A stretch of 64,000 nucleotides of DNA from Phylloscopus collybita (Eukaryota; Chordata; Aves; Passeriformes; Phylloscopidae). Under the pieces are notes generated by a model, which saw only the letters and a program-made list of their open reading frames with translations, was not told where the DNA came from and searched no databases. Positions 11,611 through 24,369 of the stretch are shown here, piece after piece. The position numbers were made by a program, and so were the translations under genes. Position 1 is the stretch's first letter. Each line of letters starts with the position of its first letter. Location: assembly GCA_027886175.1 (NCBI GenBank), contig JAJNNQ010000024.1, positions 2,092,001 through 2,156,000 on the forward strand. Reading direction: 5' to 3'.

Positions 11611-14600
11611 CAGGGTAAAATTAGATCTGACAAGGCATGCAGATGAAAGCTGGGAAATGGTGCAATTATCGTTTCCCACGTAATCTTAACTCAGGCTTTT
11701 GTGCAGGGATTTTAGGGTACAGCTCCTAAAACTGCTGTGTCATTTTGAGCAAAGAATGGGCCCGCTCTGGGAAAGAATGAGAGTCATGACATGACAGCAG
11801 TGTTACCTACAGAGATGAAAAGGCAAATGAGGAAAACCTCAGGAAAACTGGCTAGAAATGCCAAGATCAGTAAAGAAAAGTTCAATTCCCTTGAAATCTG
11901 ATAGACTTCTTGGTTTTCTGCAGCTCTGATTTTAAATAAATTCACAACATTCTTCATCCCACAAAAGACAATGACAACCCTTTCTATTCGGGTAGATATT
12001 ATTCAAAGAGGATGGAAGATATGCTGGGAAGCCCTTCACTACAAAAATAATTAATAAAAAATGGAAATGCTTAAATCCAAACACATCAAACAGTACTTGT
12101 TGCTAAATGCTGAAACTCCCTTCTGCTTTTACCCCGTGTACCTTAGAGAAAATAAAGATAAAATCTTAAGAAGCCTTTTGATTTCAAAAGTTTCTCCAAG
12201 TTCTGGTCTCATGACTTGTGCAGCTGAATCCTGCCTTGGGGAAAGGGATGAGACAATAACACGCTCCAGACTTTCAGTGTGGTGCTGGACAACTCCCTGA
12301 AGCTGAACTTTTCCTAGGTCAGCTGCCGATGGGCTGTTCTGCATTTTTGTTTGTCTAGACTGGCGCTCCTGGATGCGACCCACAAAACAACTGCACTCTC
12401 ATGGTGACAACTGAAGGTGGTAGGGATTTTACTGGGAATGTTCCACATCTGTCAAAATATTTGAATTAAAAAAAAAAAAAAAAAAAATCCAGATCCTGCC
12501 TGTCTTAAATTTGGCACCCAAAATGAGTGGCTAGTCAATCTCTGTCTGTCCTGTGGTTTGCAATTTTCACTGTGGGAATGACTATAACCCTGCACTGTGA
12601 AAACGAAATGTTTGTGAAGTGGTTCTTCTCCACTGACATATCCCTTCATAAATCTCAGGAGAAAATGGATAGCATTGTTTTCAGATGTGGCTTTGACCAG
12701 CATGCAGTAAAAGGGCCACACAATGAGCAGAAGGAAGAATTATTGAGCAGCTGCTAATTAAACCAAGTGGAGCCATCCCAATCTGTCTGGTCTGTGCACA
12801 GAATTGTGCAGAAATCTTGTGAGGGAAAGAGAGGAAAACAACTCCCCTAGAGCAGAAGAGGTAGAAACTGGATTCATGTGGGAAACTTCAGCTTCTATGT
12901 TTCCTGCTTTTCAGGCCTTGACTTTACATTTTATCCTTATCCCATTACTTGCCAACAGCATCATTTTAGGGGAAGAGGCTCCCAAATGCTCATATTTGAT
13001 GTCGGAATTGCAGCACATCATCTTCTATGGACAGATGCAAACACTTCAGCACATCAACTTTTTTTTTTCCTTTCAACAATGTTGTGGAAGATTTCTGGCC
13101 CCAATCACCCCAATTTCCAGCACCTGGATGTAAGAATACACCATGAGGGTCTTTTGAAGCTTGTTTTTTTATGTAGGCACTGTATTGATTTATTTATGTG
13201 TCCTGCATTAGAAGCACTGCCAGTTGTGAAAGAAGGCCTCTGTAACTGGTTAAAAAGAAGAAGCAGCTACAACCCTTCCAGAAAGTATCAATCTGAGCAA
13301 ATATTCACCTGCCACAGCTGCTTCAAGGCCACCTTCTCGGTTCAAGATACCTATTCCAATATATCAGCATTTTCTCCACAGTTCCTGCCTAGTTTCAGCC
13401 AAAATTTTTAGAACTTTGTTAAACTACTCCCTCAGCTTTGCTAGACTCCATTTTCCTGCTCTACCATCTAAGAACAAAGCAATTAATGTGATGAATTCTA
13501 CCACATCTGTTTTCTAGAGAGAAGTATGTACTCCAAATCAATCAATCAATCAATTAATCATAATTCATTTTCTCTGTAGAACAGAATTCCTGCCATCAGG
13601 CACCAGCACATTTTCCTCCTAAGCCTGGCAAACCAGCAGCCAGCAGTCCTGCAGCTTTTCCCTGGCATTTGTCTGCAAGTTGGTATGAAAACAGAAACAA
13701 CTTTCATTAGCTGCAGTGGCTTATTGGAAACCTCATGTAATTCAAGGGCCAGAAAAAAATGAACAATGCTCAGTGACCTAAATTCCTCACATATTAACAC
13801 AAAGCATATTTTTGTTATAAGCCAATATTCTTCGAAGTTGTTGAAAAAGGCTGGAAATCCAAAGGAACAGGGAAGGGAACAAAAGCTGTGTTTTTACATG
13901 AAGATACCTATGACATTCCTTCTCTCCTTTTTTTCCCTTCACCAAGGCACCAGAATTCCTTGAGGATAATTTCAAGATACTCATTACCTCAGTTGCATTA
14001 TAAAACACATGGTGTCACTTACAAGTCTGAATTCTCTTCACAAATATTATTTTCAAAGCTACTCAGTGTGTGGAGATACTGAAGCCCCAGGGATCTCCCA
14101 GTCTGTGTCCAAAAAATGTGCAGCAAAACAAGATGTTCCTTAAAAATGTGTTTAACAAATAGCCTGCAAGGAGTATTGTGAAGAGACAGCCCATTTAATA
14201 AAAACTTGGTTAAATAATAGATGGTTCTGAACTAAGATTTCTCAGACACTATGAATTTGTTCTTCTATTCATTATTTGATAGAAATAAAAATAGCTGTTT
14301 TGTAAGCATAAAGTATTCATTTGGTATTTCCATTCATTTCATTAAAAATAATTAGCAAATTCAACTGATGTTGAAAGTGGCAGAGAAAATTTGGGTATAT
14401 CCCTGTAACTGGATTCCTCAGTATAAATTGAGTAGAGGGATATGGAAATTAGAAATGAGAAAGGAACTTAAATGTTCAAAGCAATTTAGAAGAGAGTGGA
14501 TGAATTAGGTAAGAAAAGGACAATATTGACATTGTAAAATAAGTTAAAGGAAGATCAATATTTTAAAGACATTAAAGTGGCAACTTCAAAATATCTCATA

Positions 14601-16524
14601 TGGCTGTAGACAACCTTGTTTCAAATCTAGAATGAGAAATCACTTCTCACTTAGAGAAAAAAAAATGCAAAACAATCACAGTTATCAAATAGTTTTCTTA
14701 AGTTTTTTTAGTTGTGCAACAACACTAAGTTATCCTGATCTTAGTAGATGGATCATTAGTTTAAAAGTACTCCAAATGGGATATTTAGAAGTTATTGAGT
14801 AGGATCACAACTCTTAGGAAAATTTTACCACTTAATTAATTTACATTGGCTTGAAAATCTGACCCATAAATACAGACTTCAGTTTTGACAAAATTTTTGA
14901 TTTATTATGAATTATGTAATTTTTTTTCTCTCAAACTGTTTGTAATGTTTCTTTAAAAGAGGTCAGAGTAGACCAGGTAGGACCTCTTGGAAATGAGAAC
15001 AAATGCACAAAGATTATGCTTGTCTTGAAGAAATAAACATGTTTTAAGAAAGGTGCTTTAGAGGTGGCAGGGGGAACTCAAAGTCAAAGGAATGTAAGGA
15101 AAAGTCTCAAATTCTGTTGATTACTGAAAGGAGGAGGGAGCATCCACTGGGCTTTAGAGACTGTGAGGAAAATAGTGAAAAGAACTCTCCTGGGAAGCAG
15201 AAAAGAGTGTGAGAATCTTACAGCAAGGTAAAAGACTTAAATAAAAAAATCAATTAAATCTTGGAAGCAAAGAAAACTCTCCAAGGAAATTTGGCAGGAA
15301 AAGAGCCAAGTATAATCTCTTTGTTTTTATTATTCCTTCCCAGCTGACCCAGGGTCATTGGGTCAGAGTTTAGTGGCATTTATTTGTGCTCAAAAGAAAT
15401 AAAAGGACAAGGCATAAGACACCTGCCAAAGGATCTGACTGGCTGTGCAGGGGCAAGAAAAGGTGCCCACTTGTATCTTAAAGGAAATTCTCAGGAAGAC
15501 CTTGCTCAGGAAAGAGCTTTTGTTCAGTTGTTGCTTTTAAGCAAGACAGTTTACACCTAAATAATCCAATAATTGTGTCCTCAATTCACTAAGAGTGTGT
15601 TTTGAATACCAGGATTAGAATCAGCTGTACCTGATGACATTCTCTATTCGTGCTGTCTGCTTTAGAGACAACATCATGTTCAAATTTTCCAGTTATCCAG
15701 ATTTCAGTTAGAAATTATTTACGTTTCTGATTCCATTCTCACTGAAGGCACTGGCATTTTTTCCATCTTTAGCATGGGGTAGATTCAGACATACATGCAG
15801 TTGTTGAGAAGATTAAAATAAATCATATTTTTGTGTTCAATTTCTGCTGAAAATTAGCACTTAGATTTCATTAATAATTGCTACAGATAGTACATTTAAT
15901 CATCAGCAAATTAGCATTGCTTCCAGCTTCCTAGTTAAGCTGTTTTTTCAGAATGCTTGTAAAGCGTGTTCCAATCAATGGTTACTGACTGAGCTGAAGC
16001 AAAATTTAGTTCCAAAAAGCGTTTATATTCAACAGTTTTTTGTTACAGCTACAGCAGAAAACATCTGAATGAGCAGGAGTTTTAGGTCTTGTTTCAAGAG
16101 AAAATATTACGAGAAGTCATTTTTTTTTTATTTCTCTGTGATTTTTTTTTAACTCTGTAACATGCAGAAACAGAACATCTAATAGAAGAATAACTTGCTA
16201 TTCTGGAAAATTAATGACTCCTGAAGAGTCATCTTTTTATGGGAAGTTATCTGTTTTTACCAGAAGGAAAAGTATTTTTATAGGCGTTATTTTAGTCAAT
16301 TAGACAAATTGACAAATGGACAAATTCCGATGAACAAGAACCATCAGAAAACCATATTGTTTATAAGAATTTGGGCTGTTTATCTACTCAATTTACCAAA
16401 ACAAACAAACAAAGTAGAAACACCCAGAGATCTAAATTCAAAAGAGTCTCATTGGATTCCTGTAGAACAGTTTTGCCCATCTTATCTAATTGGAAGAAAG
16501 GTGAAGAGAGGCAATTTGCAACAG
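11611..16524. other. Unique AT-rich sequence with small simple repeats, no gene seen
   Basis: It contains a 20-bp A run at 12468-12487 and an (ATCA)n array at about 13536-13560. A 177-codon plus-strand frame at 12878-13411 overlaps a different frame at 12804-13133. Neither shows motifs or exon boundaries that I can support. The segment 14100-16300 has hardly any open frame and is strongly AT-rich. Confidence 0.55.
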
Positions 16525-16790
16525 CCTGTGAGAGGGCAGGAGGGAATGGCTTCAGACTGACAGAGAGGAGGTTTAGGTTGGATTTTGGGAAGAACTTCTT
16601 CCCTGTGAGGATGGTGAAACCCTGGCACAGGGTGCCCAGAGAAGCTGGAAATGTTCCTGGAGGTGCCAAGGCCAGGTTGGACACTGGGGCTTGCAGCAAT
16701 CTGGGACAGAGGAAGTGTCCCTGTCCATGGCAGGGGGTGGCACTGGATGGGCTTTAGGGTCCCTTCCAGCCCAAACCATGATTGTGTCAA
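16525..16790 (+). mobile_element. CR1 LINE, truncated 3' end, plus strand
   Basis: The segment follows the conserved CR1 3' region of birds and reptiles. In order it has GGTTTAGGTTGGATTTTGGG, AAGAACTTCTTCCCTGTGAG, a GGCACAGGGTGCCCAGAGAA block, a CAAGGCCAGGTTGGA block, CCATGGCAGGGGGTGGCA and finally TCCCTTCCAGCCCAAACCAT. CR1 is a non-LTR retrotransposon whose copies are nearly always 5'-truncated, and this one keeps only about 265 bp, with no intact reverse transcriptase. The last bases (ATGATTGTGTC) resemble the short 3' repeat typical of CR1. Open frames here (for example 16371-16757) are by-products of the element. Confidence 0.93.
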
Positions 16791-19700
16791 CCTTCAGCTG
16801 ATGTCATCCTGCCTGAGCTGTCAGAGTCTGGATGGGTGGGGGCGTTTATGTCAGCATGTATGGCACAGACTTTTCCAAATGCTGTCTCAATTTTAGGAAT
16901 TTTAAGTGCAGAGCTGACTTGTGAGCCCTGATGTCATAATGCTGGCTGTGGGACAGACTGGGCAGGTCCCCACTCTGGCACACTCAGCTCACCAGTGCCC
17001 CTGATCTTTTCAATATTTGCTTCCTCTCCCTTTGACACATTCATCTGCTGCTGGAGGAGCCAGACATTCCCTCCCCCTTCTTTGGCTGATGTCTTTAGCT
17101 CTGTCAGCTAAATTATGAAATTATACAGAGCTGTCAGCTGGATCCATGGAATAAATGCACACCCTGCGAGTTATGGACATCCAGCATTGTTCCATGGAAA
17201 TGTCCTCACCACCGACATGTCATGAATGCATCCCCCTGAACAAATAAATGTTTCACACAAGCCTGGAAAAAAGTTGGGTTTTGGCTGTCACGTGCTGTGA
17301 ATTGTTTCACCTTTCTGATGTTGAGCATATGGAAAAAGTCACATTTTATTTGCATTTTTAGACTCCAGAAAGAAATAGCAATATTCCATCAGAGCATCCT
17401 TGTTATTACTGGATTCTGTAGTATAAAAAACCCTCCTGCAGGTGCAGGAAAGGTGGCAGGACAAGTCATGCTCTGTCTAGAAAAACATCCCAGGTGAAAT
17501 TACTTTGTCATAAAATGTCACTCATCAATTTTTAACAGAAACACCATAAATCCAGACCTTGCTTTTCTAAAGAGCTTTACAGAGAGGGGCAGAAGTCCAC
17601 GTCATTACCTCAATAACTCATTTTTCTCACTGTGACAAGTCAGCTGTTCCAACATCTGAAGTCCGCAGCAAAAAATTCTAGGAACGCAGTAAAGAAGTTG
17701 TTCTCCACCAAAAGATAATAAACTGAAAAAAACTGGAATATCTGAATAAAAGTAGTTCTATTTTCCAAATGTCTCAGGGGTCTAAATAGCACAGACTTGA
17801 AATTTCTTAATATCAAAGCTTGAACTTTGGCTATAATTATACTTATATGCAGACATTTGTGTAGAAGGTGAAAGCAGCGTAGGACTTCTGTCTTTCCAGT
17901 AGTCTTTGTAAAAAGATCCTGTGTCAAAGCTGCATTTTATTGTAGAAACATCAATTTTACTCCAAGTGGCAAAACACTGCAGTAAGGACAGGAAAAACTA
18001 GATCAGTTTGGGAAAACAACCTGTCACTGGGTTTATTCTTACTGTGAACCCACCATGGAAGTTCTACCTGAAGCAATCTCAAGGCCTGGACTTAGAGAAC
18101 TTTAATGTCAGCTCGCATCTCTCTTTCCTCTCATGGCAGATGCAATGAGAACAGTTTGGATTTTTTTGCTGAGAGTGAAAATATCTTGGTTTTTCTTCCC
18201 CTCCACATCCCCATTGTCACGAAAGGCACAGAGATGATTAGGAAAAAAGAGTCTGTGAAAGTGGCCAACAGCTCATATTTACCAAACATTGGCCTAGGTT
18301 AAAGATAAGACCAAGATTAGAGGCTTAGCAGCCTGACAGGGAGCTCTGGAATTCACCATTTGCAGTGTTTTGGTCACGTTGATGCATGATTAGATCTGTT
18401 CTACAATTCAGCAGTCTCTAGGATTATAAATTAGAAATCCCAGCAGTCGTGGTTGCTGGAAGGGCTCCCAGGGGATGGCAGAATTTGGCCTCTCAGCCTC
18501 TTGTCTGCTCTGCAGATCGAGAAACCCAGACTCCACTTTGCTCTGCAGTCTGGACCAGCCCTTTGGAGGCACGTTCCTGAGGGGAAAATAACTGCATTCT
18601 GTGGGAGACCCTATCCAGGTAAAACATCCCTCTGTCCTCCTCTGAGCTGAGCAGCACTAAACCACCAGACTCCAGGATAAACCAAACCCTCTCTGGATGA
18701 ACCATGGTTTGTGAACACAACAACTGAATTAGTCCAGGCAAATTTCTTTGGCTTCCACAAGCTCTGGAGACACTGTATTTTCATTATTTTATGCACCTCT
18801 AGAACACATTGGCTCATGACATCAACAGATTGGTGCTAGGATCCTGCCAGAAGGGTTTTGGTTTTTGAAAGCCCTGAGTTGAGGACAGGGGGAGCAGAAC
18901 AACATTTGCTTGCAGTGGTTTGCATTTGTTTCATGAAAAGACACTGCACTGCAAGGTAACTGAGGTAAATACAGCTAAACATGCAGAAATTCAAGGATGT
19001 TCTCTGTATCACTGTGACATCAGTTATCCTCACATCCAGCAGGTTTCTGTGTGCTTATGTAAACCTGGGGTACATCCAGATTAAACACATTCTTGCCTGT
19101 GTTGCCTTTTTTTTTTTTTTTTTTCCCAGATTGTTCCACTGGAACCTGCCCAATCCAATTCATCCTGGCTGACTTTGTAGTTTCCCCTCATGGTATCTCT
19201 TCTACAAAGACTGACTTCCAAAAAAGATCAGCATTTACTGTCATTTTTCTCCAGTAGCTGCTTCCCTCCCTTCATTTTCAATGGCAAATTAATAAATATA
19301 TTTGCTGGGGAAAAAAACCCCCAGCTATAGTGTTCTCTGACTGAAGTGGGACATTACTGTAAAAAAATAAAAAAAGCAAAAAATAAAATCAAGAAGCAAC
19401 ATGAAAATGTAGTTGAATGCAGTTGAATTTACTTTTTTCCTCACATCTACCATAGAACCAGTGTGAAAATAGTAACTGATATTTGGATTGCCAATTCAAT
19501 TCATGTTGCAGAGCCTTTGTATCCAAGAAGACCTCCCATATTCCCATTGTGAGAGTTTAACTGGGAGGTACATTTCTGTCCATTCCCTTGGCAGAGCTGA
19601 ATTCAGAGGATGAGTGGGACTCAGGCTATTCCAAACACTAAACAATCCACTAGAAACACATTTACTATCATGTTTAGAGACAGAAGTACTGGGCTTTACT

Positions 19701-21191
19701 TTCAGTTCAGGTTTGTACCTTAATACTAATTAGTTTATCTATTTCTAAAATATTATCCTAAATATTCCATAGTTCTGAAGAGAAAATAGCAGGCAAGACT
19801 CTCTTCTTGGGCCTTCCAGAATGAGAAAAATACATGGAAGTGTGTCCCACTGATGTGACAAACATTAGTGGCAAAAGTGGAATATTCTGACTTACATACT
19901 CTTCTAACTTCTGCTCTCATTGGAAACAGGCTGACAAGCTTGAAACCACGAGTTTGTTAACAAAACAATCACCAATGAGCTTTATCTCCACATATATTTG
20001 GCATTTTTTGTCTCAACACTGTCTCTGCAGCTCAGAGAGAACACAGAGGAAGGAGGAACTCATAGAGTGATGATTTCCTTGCATAATCAAGGGTAAGAAA
20101 CCAAAGAAATAGAACTGTATCAGCAAATATGTCACAAATATAAAACATTATTCTTATCTGCACCAAACCCTTAAGCTATTGGATCAAATGAAGACTGTGA
20201 CAGCCCACTGGAAAGTGTCTTAGTGCTAGTCAGTTGTCTAGACCTAGATTAGTGAAAAAAAGGACATAACCTTGTCAACTGGACCCAGGTTTCGTTATCA
20301 TTACATTTATTATTATTATTTGTTGAGAGTTTCATAGTAACCAAGCTAATGTGAAAATGAAGAGTTCACAATGCACAATGGAGTGTTCATTGCATAAATG
20401 GAAGCAAACCACAACGTGGAGTGTTTTGTTTCTAACTGCAGCCACAGGGTGATGTAATAGAAGAGTCTGACATCTTATCTGCCCATGGACCTGCAATCAG
20501 CAACAGCTATCATATTTATTAGCTTTTGCTGGAGAGCTACAAAACTGTTGACAGGCCTGAATTGCTGCTTTTTTTTTTCTGATTAAAAATTCAATGGAAG
20601 AGCAGCCTAGCAGGTCTGATGGTCCTTACTTAAAAATACAACTCCTCCAGAAATAAAGGAACAACAAATAATAGACATGAAGGGAAGAAAACTTATGAAG
20701 TAGCTCACACAAAATGTCTGTATTACTGCTGCTGGCGTTAAATTAAGGTGCAAGAAGTGAAGCCACTTTTTTTTTTTTTCTTTTTAAAGAAACAAGAGCT
20801 TTAAATATCAATTGTAAGCAATTAATTAATTAACAGGATTCATTGACCCTGGTAGGCCTTTGATGCTGATCCCACCACTCCTGCCTTCAACTTTCCCTTT
20901 CCCTATTCTTTTTTCCAAAGAGAAGCTCATTGGAAATTATCTATATGAGACATTAAACAACAGATTTGTAACAGTATGGCTCAGTGTCTGTTCTCATTTA
21001 CTTTCTCCCTTGGCCTTAATCCCATTGAAATCCCAAGAACTGCTTTGAGTTACACCCTTAAAATTAAAGCCAGAGTGAGACCTGTGGATGTTACAGACCA
21101 AACCACATTTAGAGTTAGTCAGGATTTTCTGTGTACAGGCACTGAAAGTCATATACCTCTTACAACAGAAAACAACTTCCATCAGTTTTGA
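16791..21191. other. Unique AT-rich sequence, no gene seen
   Basis: It holds an 18-bp T run followed by CCCAG at 19107-19129, an (ATT)n stretch at about 20307-20321 and a T-rich run at 20767-20785. A mildly GC-richer patch lies at about 18440-18600. The open frames present are short and overlap on both strands. No repeat family is recognised. Confidence 0.55.
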
Positions 21192-21345
21192 TCATCTTTT
21201 GATACCAGATGTCCACCTTCCACTACCCCAGGAATCTCAGAGCTCCATCCAGCCTGGCCTTGGACATTTCCAGGGATCCAGGGGCAGCCACAGCTTTTCT
21301 GAGCAACCTGTGCCAGGTCCTCCCCACCTTCACAGGGAGGAAATA
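21192..21345 (-). mobile_element. CR1 LINE fragment, minus strand
   Basis: On the minus strand the segment reads through the CR1 3' module: a TCCCTGTGAAGGTGGGGAGG block, CTGGCACAGGTTGCTCAGA, a GTGGCTGCCCCTGGATCC block, and CAAGGCCAGGCTGGATGG. The 3' tail after that is diverged. It is the same part of the element as the copy near 16.6 kb, in the opposite orientation. It has no coding capacity. Confidence 0.92.
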
Positions 21346-23029
21346 ACAAAATAACAGGCTAACACAAGTTTAGAACCCTAAATATCTGGATCACTCTCCA
21401 GCCCCCATTAAATCATTAATGCTCTTAGGTGATAAAGGACCATGAGGATGAAGTGCTATGGGTTTGTTCTCCTGCACTGTGAGGTGTTTTAAACATTCCA
21501 GGAGATCATCTGGAACAACCCTGGAAGACACCTCCTTGCTGGTAATGCAGGGAGGCCAATGATGTGTAATTGAGAGTTTTATATTAAAGCTCCCTTTCTG
21601 ACTCCAGAATGAGTCAGCAGATGAGGTGCTGAATCCACAAGCCAGGTGATGTCATTGCCCCACATGTGAAGCTCTGGAAGGAGACCCTGGCAGTGCAGGT
21701 AATGTTGTTACTGTACTCAAAGAAAGCCAAACAAGGTTTAAGAAGTCATACCACAGATTTCTCAACTGCAAGCCAAATGTACTTGCCAAAAAGTCCTCCT
21801 AAGACTTCATAAATAATACGAGAACTGGGATATTTGGGTACAAAAGAGCTGAATCTGCCTTCACGGCTCTGGGGGGGATGCACCAACACAACAAACTCTC
21901 AGGTGACTTACACAGCAGCATTCCATAAACCAATCTTGGTGCTGGCAGGACCCAAGCAATGGCTCCATTGTGCTGTTTTTATTGATATGGGTATGTATGG
22001 AATGTCTGAGAGGAAGTCATCACCCTCCCCATATTTCACAAGGAAAAGGGCAGATGTAAATGAGGAGCACTGAAGAGCAAACTCCACCACACCTCAGGGA
22101 GAAGAGACTTTCTGGGGAGGACTGCACTTCCATGGCAGGGACATTTATGGAGCTTGTCTTAAGTGCAGATATTTAATCTTTGATTGGAAAGCTTCCTTGC
22201 TGAGTTAGTGTTTCCTACCCAGATAGCTGCTGTCTCCCTGGTTTCAAAAGCTGTGATAGAAGAGTGAGCACAACTGATGCTGTGCCAAGAGATAGGACAG
22301 AATTATCCTGTGCTGTCATTACTTTCCTTTCTGATGGAGCAAGAAACTGCTGGGCCATAGATACCCACAGCTGCATGGGAGAATATTCTTTTTTTATGAC
22401 TCAAGAATATAATCTCTAAATACTTTTCTTACATCCTTCTTTTCCAAAGACCCAACCTAAATTTGAATTTGATTTTCAACAAGTTTTGCTTTATATTTTT
22501 TTTATTCATTTCATGCAAACTAAAGTTATGGTAAGTCTAGAATGCAACCAGTCCATAAAGTTCTATTTCAGTTCTTAATTTTTGAATGTGTCTTAAATAT
22601 GAAGTGAGTTTTAAGACATTGAGGCCAACCATTGAAAACCAACTCCCCCTCAAAGGCAAGAGACAAGATACTTAAGCCAGATCTTACACAAATTCTTGCT
22701 TATCCACATAAGAGCTGAGCTTTTCTTTCTAGTCAGATCAGAAATTCTGCAGCAATTGAGAATATCTCACTATCTGAAATCTCCAGCACAAATCAGAAAA
22801 ATAACAAGAGACCAAACTTAAAATATTTTGATAATCATTGATTTTCCAGGTGAACATTAAAAAAAAAATTAGGAAAGATTGAAATATTTTTATTGGAATA
22901 CTTCAAACATGTTAATTTTCTTATTGAAGAAGCAGCTTGTTTTCCTTATCTTTGATCATATAAAACAAAACTCTGTATCTGTCCCAAGGGTTAAAAATTC
23001 GGGTGTTTAAAATAACCTTGGTTTTTCTT

Positions 23030-23063
<34 letters not shown>

Positions 23064-24259
23064 GCATTCAATCTTTCAAATATATTTTTTGATCCATCTG
23101 AAAATAGGAAGAAATTTCAAAGTATTGATATATCTTGCAAAATGAAATGAAAATAGTTCTTGGTAGGTTTGCCAGAATGGGGCTTATTTGCTTTGAAAGC
23201 AAAATTCAATGAATTACATGTGCCATGCTGCTGCTATCACAGCCAAGGGTGACCTCTGCTTAAACAAACACAGCTCTCACTGTTAAATTTGGGGTGATAT
23301 ATTTGAGTTATTCCCTGCCAGGACACTTCCAGAGGTTTCAGCTGGGCAAGAAGAGTGGGAAGAGATATTGCAGTCACAGCAAATGGAGGAGAAATGAGAT
23401 TGTACTGCACAGCATAAAAAGTATCAATTCTCAGAATCACCAAGTTTTAACCATTTCCAGTACAATTTCCTCTATCTTGTCTTAGAAAGCAGCTTTTTGT
23501 CCCCTTCCACCTACCCTTGCCTCATTAATTTTAGACAGCTTCTCAGATGAATTATAAAGTACCTTTGTACAATGTTCACTGCAGTGTTTTTATTCCTGTT
23601 TTGATGACAAAGTAACACAAAGGAAGATGTTCCCAACACAGAAAGACTTAACCTGAGGAATATTGAATAGCTGGGATAAAAACACCTTTGCACTTGTAAA
23701 CTAGCAAAAAGACAACAGACAGATGATGATGATGCAGAAAAAAAATGAGTGAGGCAGGGAGGTATTATGACAGCTGGTTCTCACAGAACAAATATCTGCT
23801 CTTCTTTCCTTATACCCCCTACAGGAAAAATTAATTTTATTTGCCCCTGTCTGTGTTTCTGCGAGTTCATGTCCTAAAAGTGGCACTGGCACTGTGTTAC
23901 ATTTCTAATGTGCTCATGGAGAGCTCCTGAGCAGAGCAGCAGCCTAGAATTCGTATTTTTATTGCTTATGCACAAAAGTGGGACAAATAGAACCCCAAAT
24001 CTGCCTGTTAACAGGAATTCTGAGAGGGTACTTGCTCTTTGCTGTGCAGTATAACTAAATCTGCCATCAGATCTGTGGTTTTGCATGGTTAACTCTCTGA
24101 AATACCTAAATGTCTGCTGCTATAGCCCCAGCCTGGCTAAGCTGACCCAAGGCTGGATAAATCTACAGATCCCAAACTTCCTTAATGTCGTGCCAGACTT
24201 TGCATAATACAAGACAGAAATCAGTTACCTTGGATTCATTAACTATTGCTGTACAATAA
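21346..24259. other. Unique AT-rich sequence with a long T tract
   Basis: No gene is recognised. The main landmark is a 29-bp T run at 23032-23060 followed directly by ACAG. The open frames are under 80 codons, without motifs. Confidence 0.55.
23032..23060. repeat. Poly(T) tract, 29 bp
   Basis: Uninterrupted T29, followed by ACAG. No SINE body or processed-transcript sequence is recognised on either side. Confidence 0.95.
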
Positions 24260-24369
24260 TTAAAAAAAAAACCAAACAAAAAACCCCACAAAAACACAAC
24301 AAAAAACTCAAAAAACCCCACAAACAAACACAAACAAAAAAACACCCAACAAAAAAAAATACACCCCAC
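24260..24369 (+). repeat. A/C-rich low-complexity block
   Basis: About 110 bp in which the plus strand is almost entirely A and C (AAACAAAAAACCCC-like words) with almost no G or T. It has the same style and orientation as the larger block at 40.6-41.1 kb. It yields meaningless Phe/Gly/Val/Cys-rich frames on the minus strand. Confidence 0.9.

Noticed and set aside
11150..11683. 177-codon plus-strand frame over the GC-rich patch
   Set aside because: It runs through a CA microsatellite and has an open frame on the opposite strand. It is explained by composition.
12878..13411. 177-codon plus-strand frame
   Set aside because: No recognised domain, a competing frame overlaps it, and there is no splice or promoter context. 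Such a length is expected by chance in 64 kb.
16371..16790. Overlapping frames on both strands
   Set aside because: They are by-products of the noncoding 3' part of a CR1 copy.
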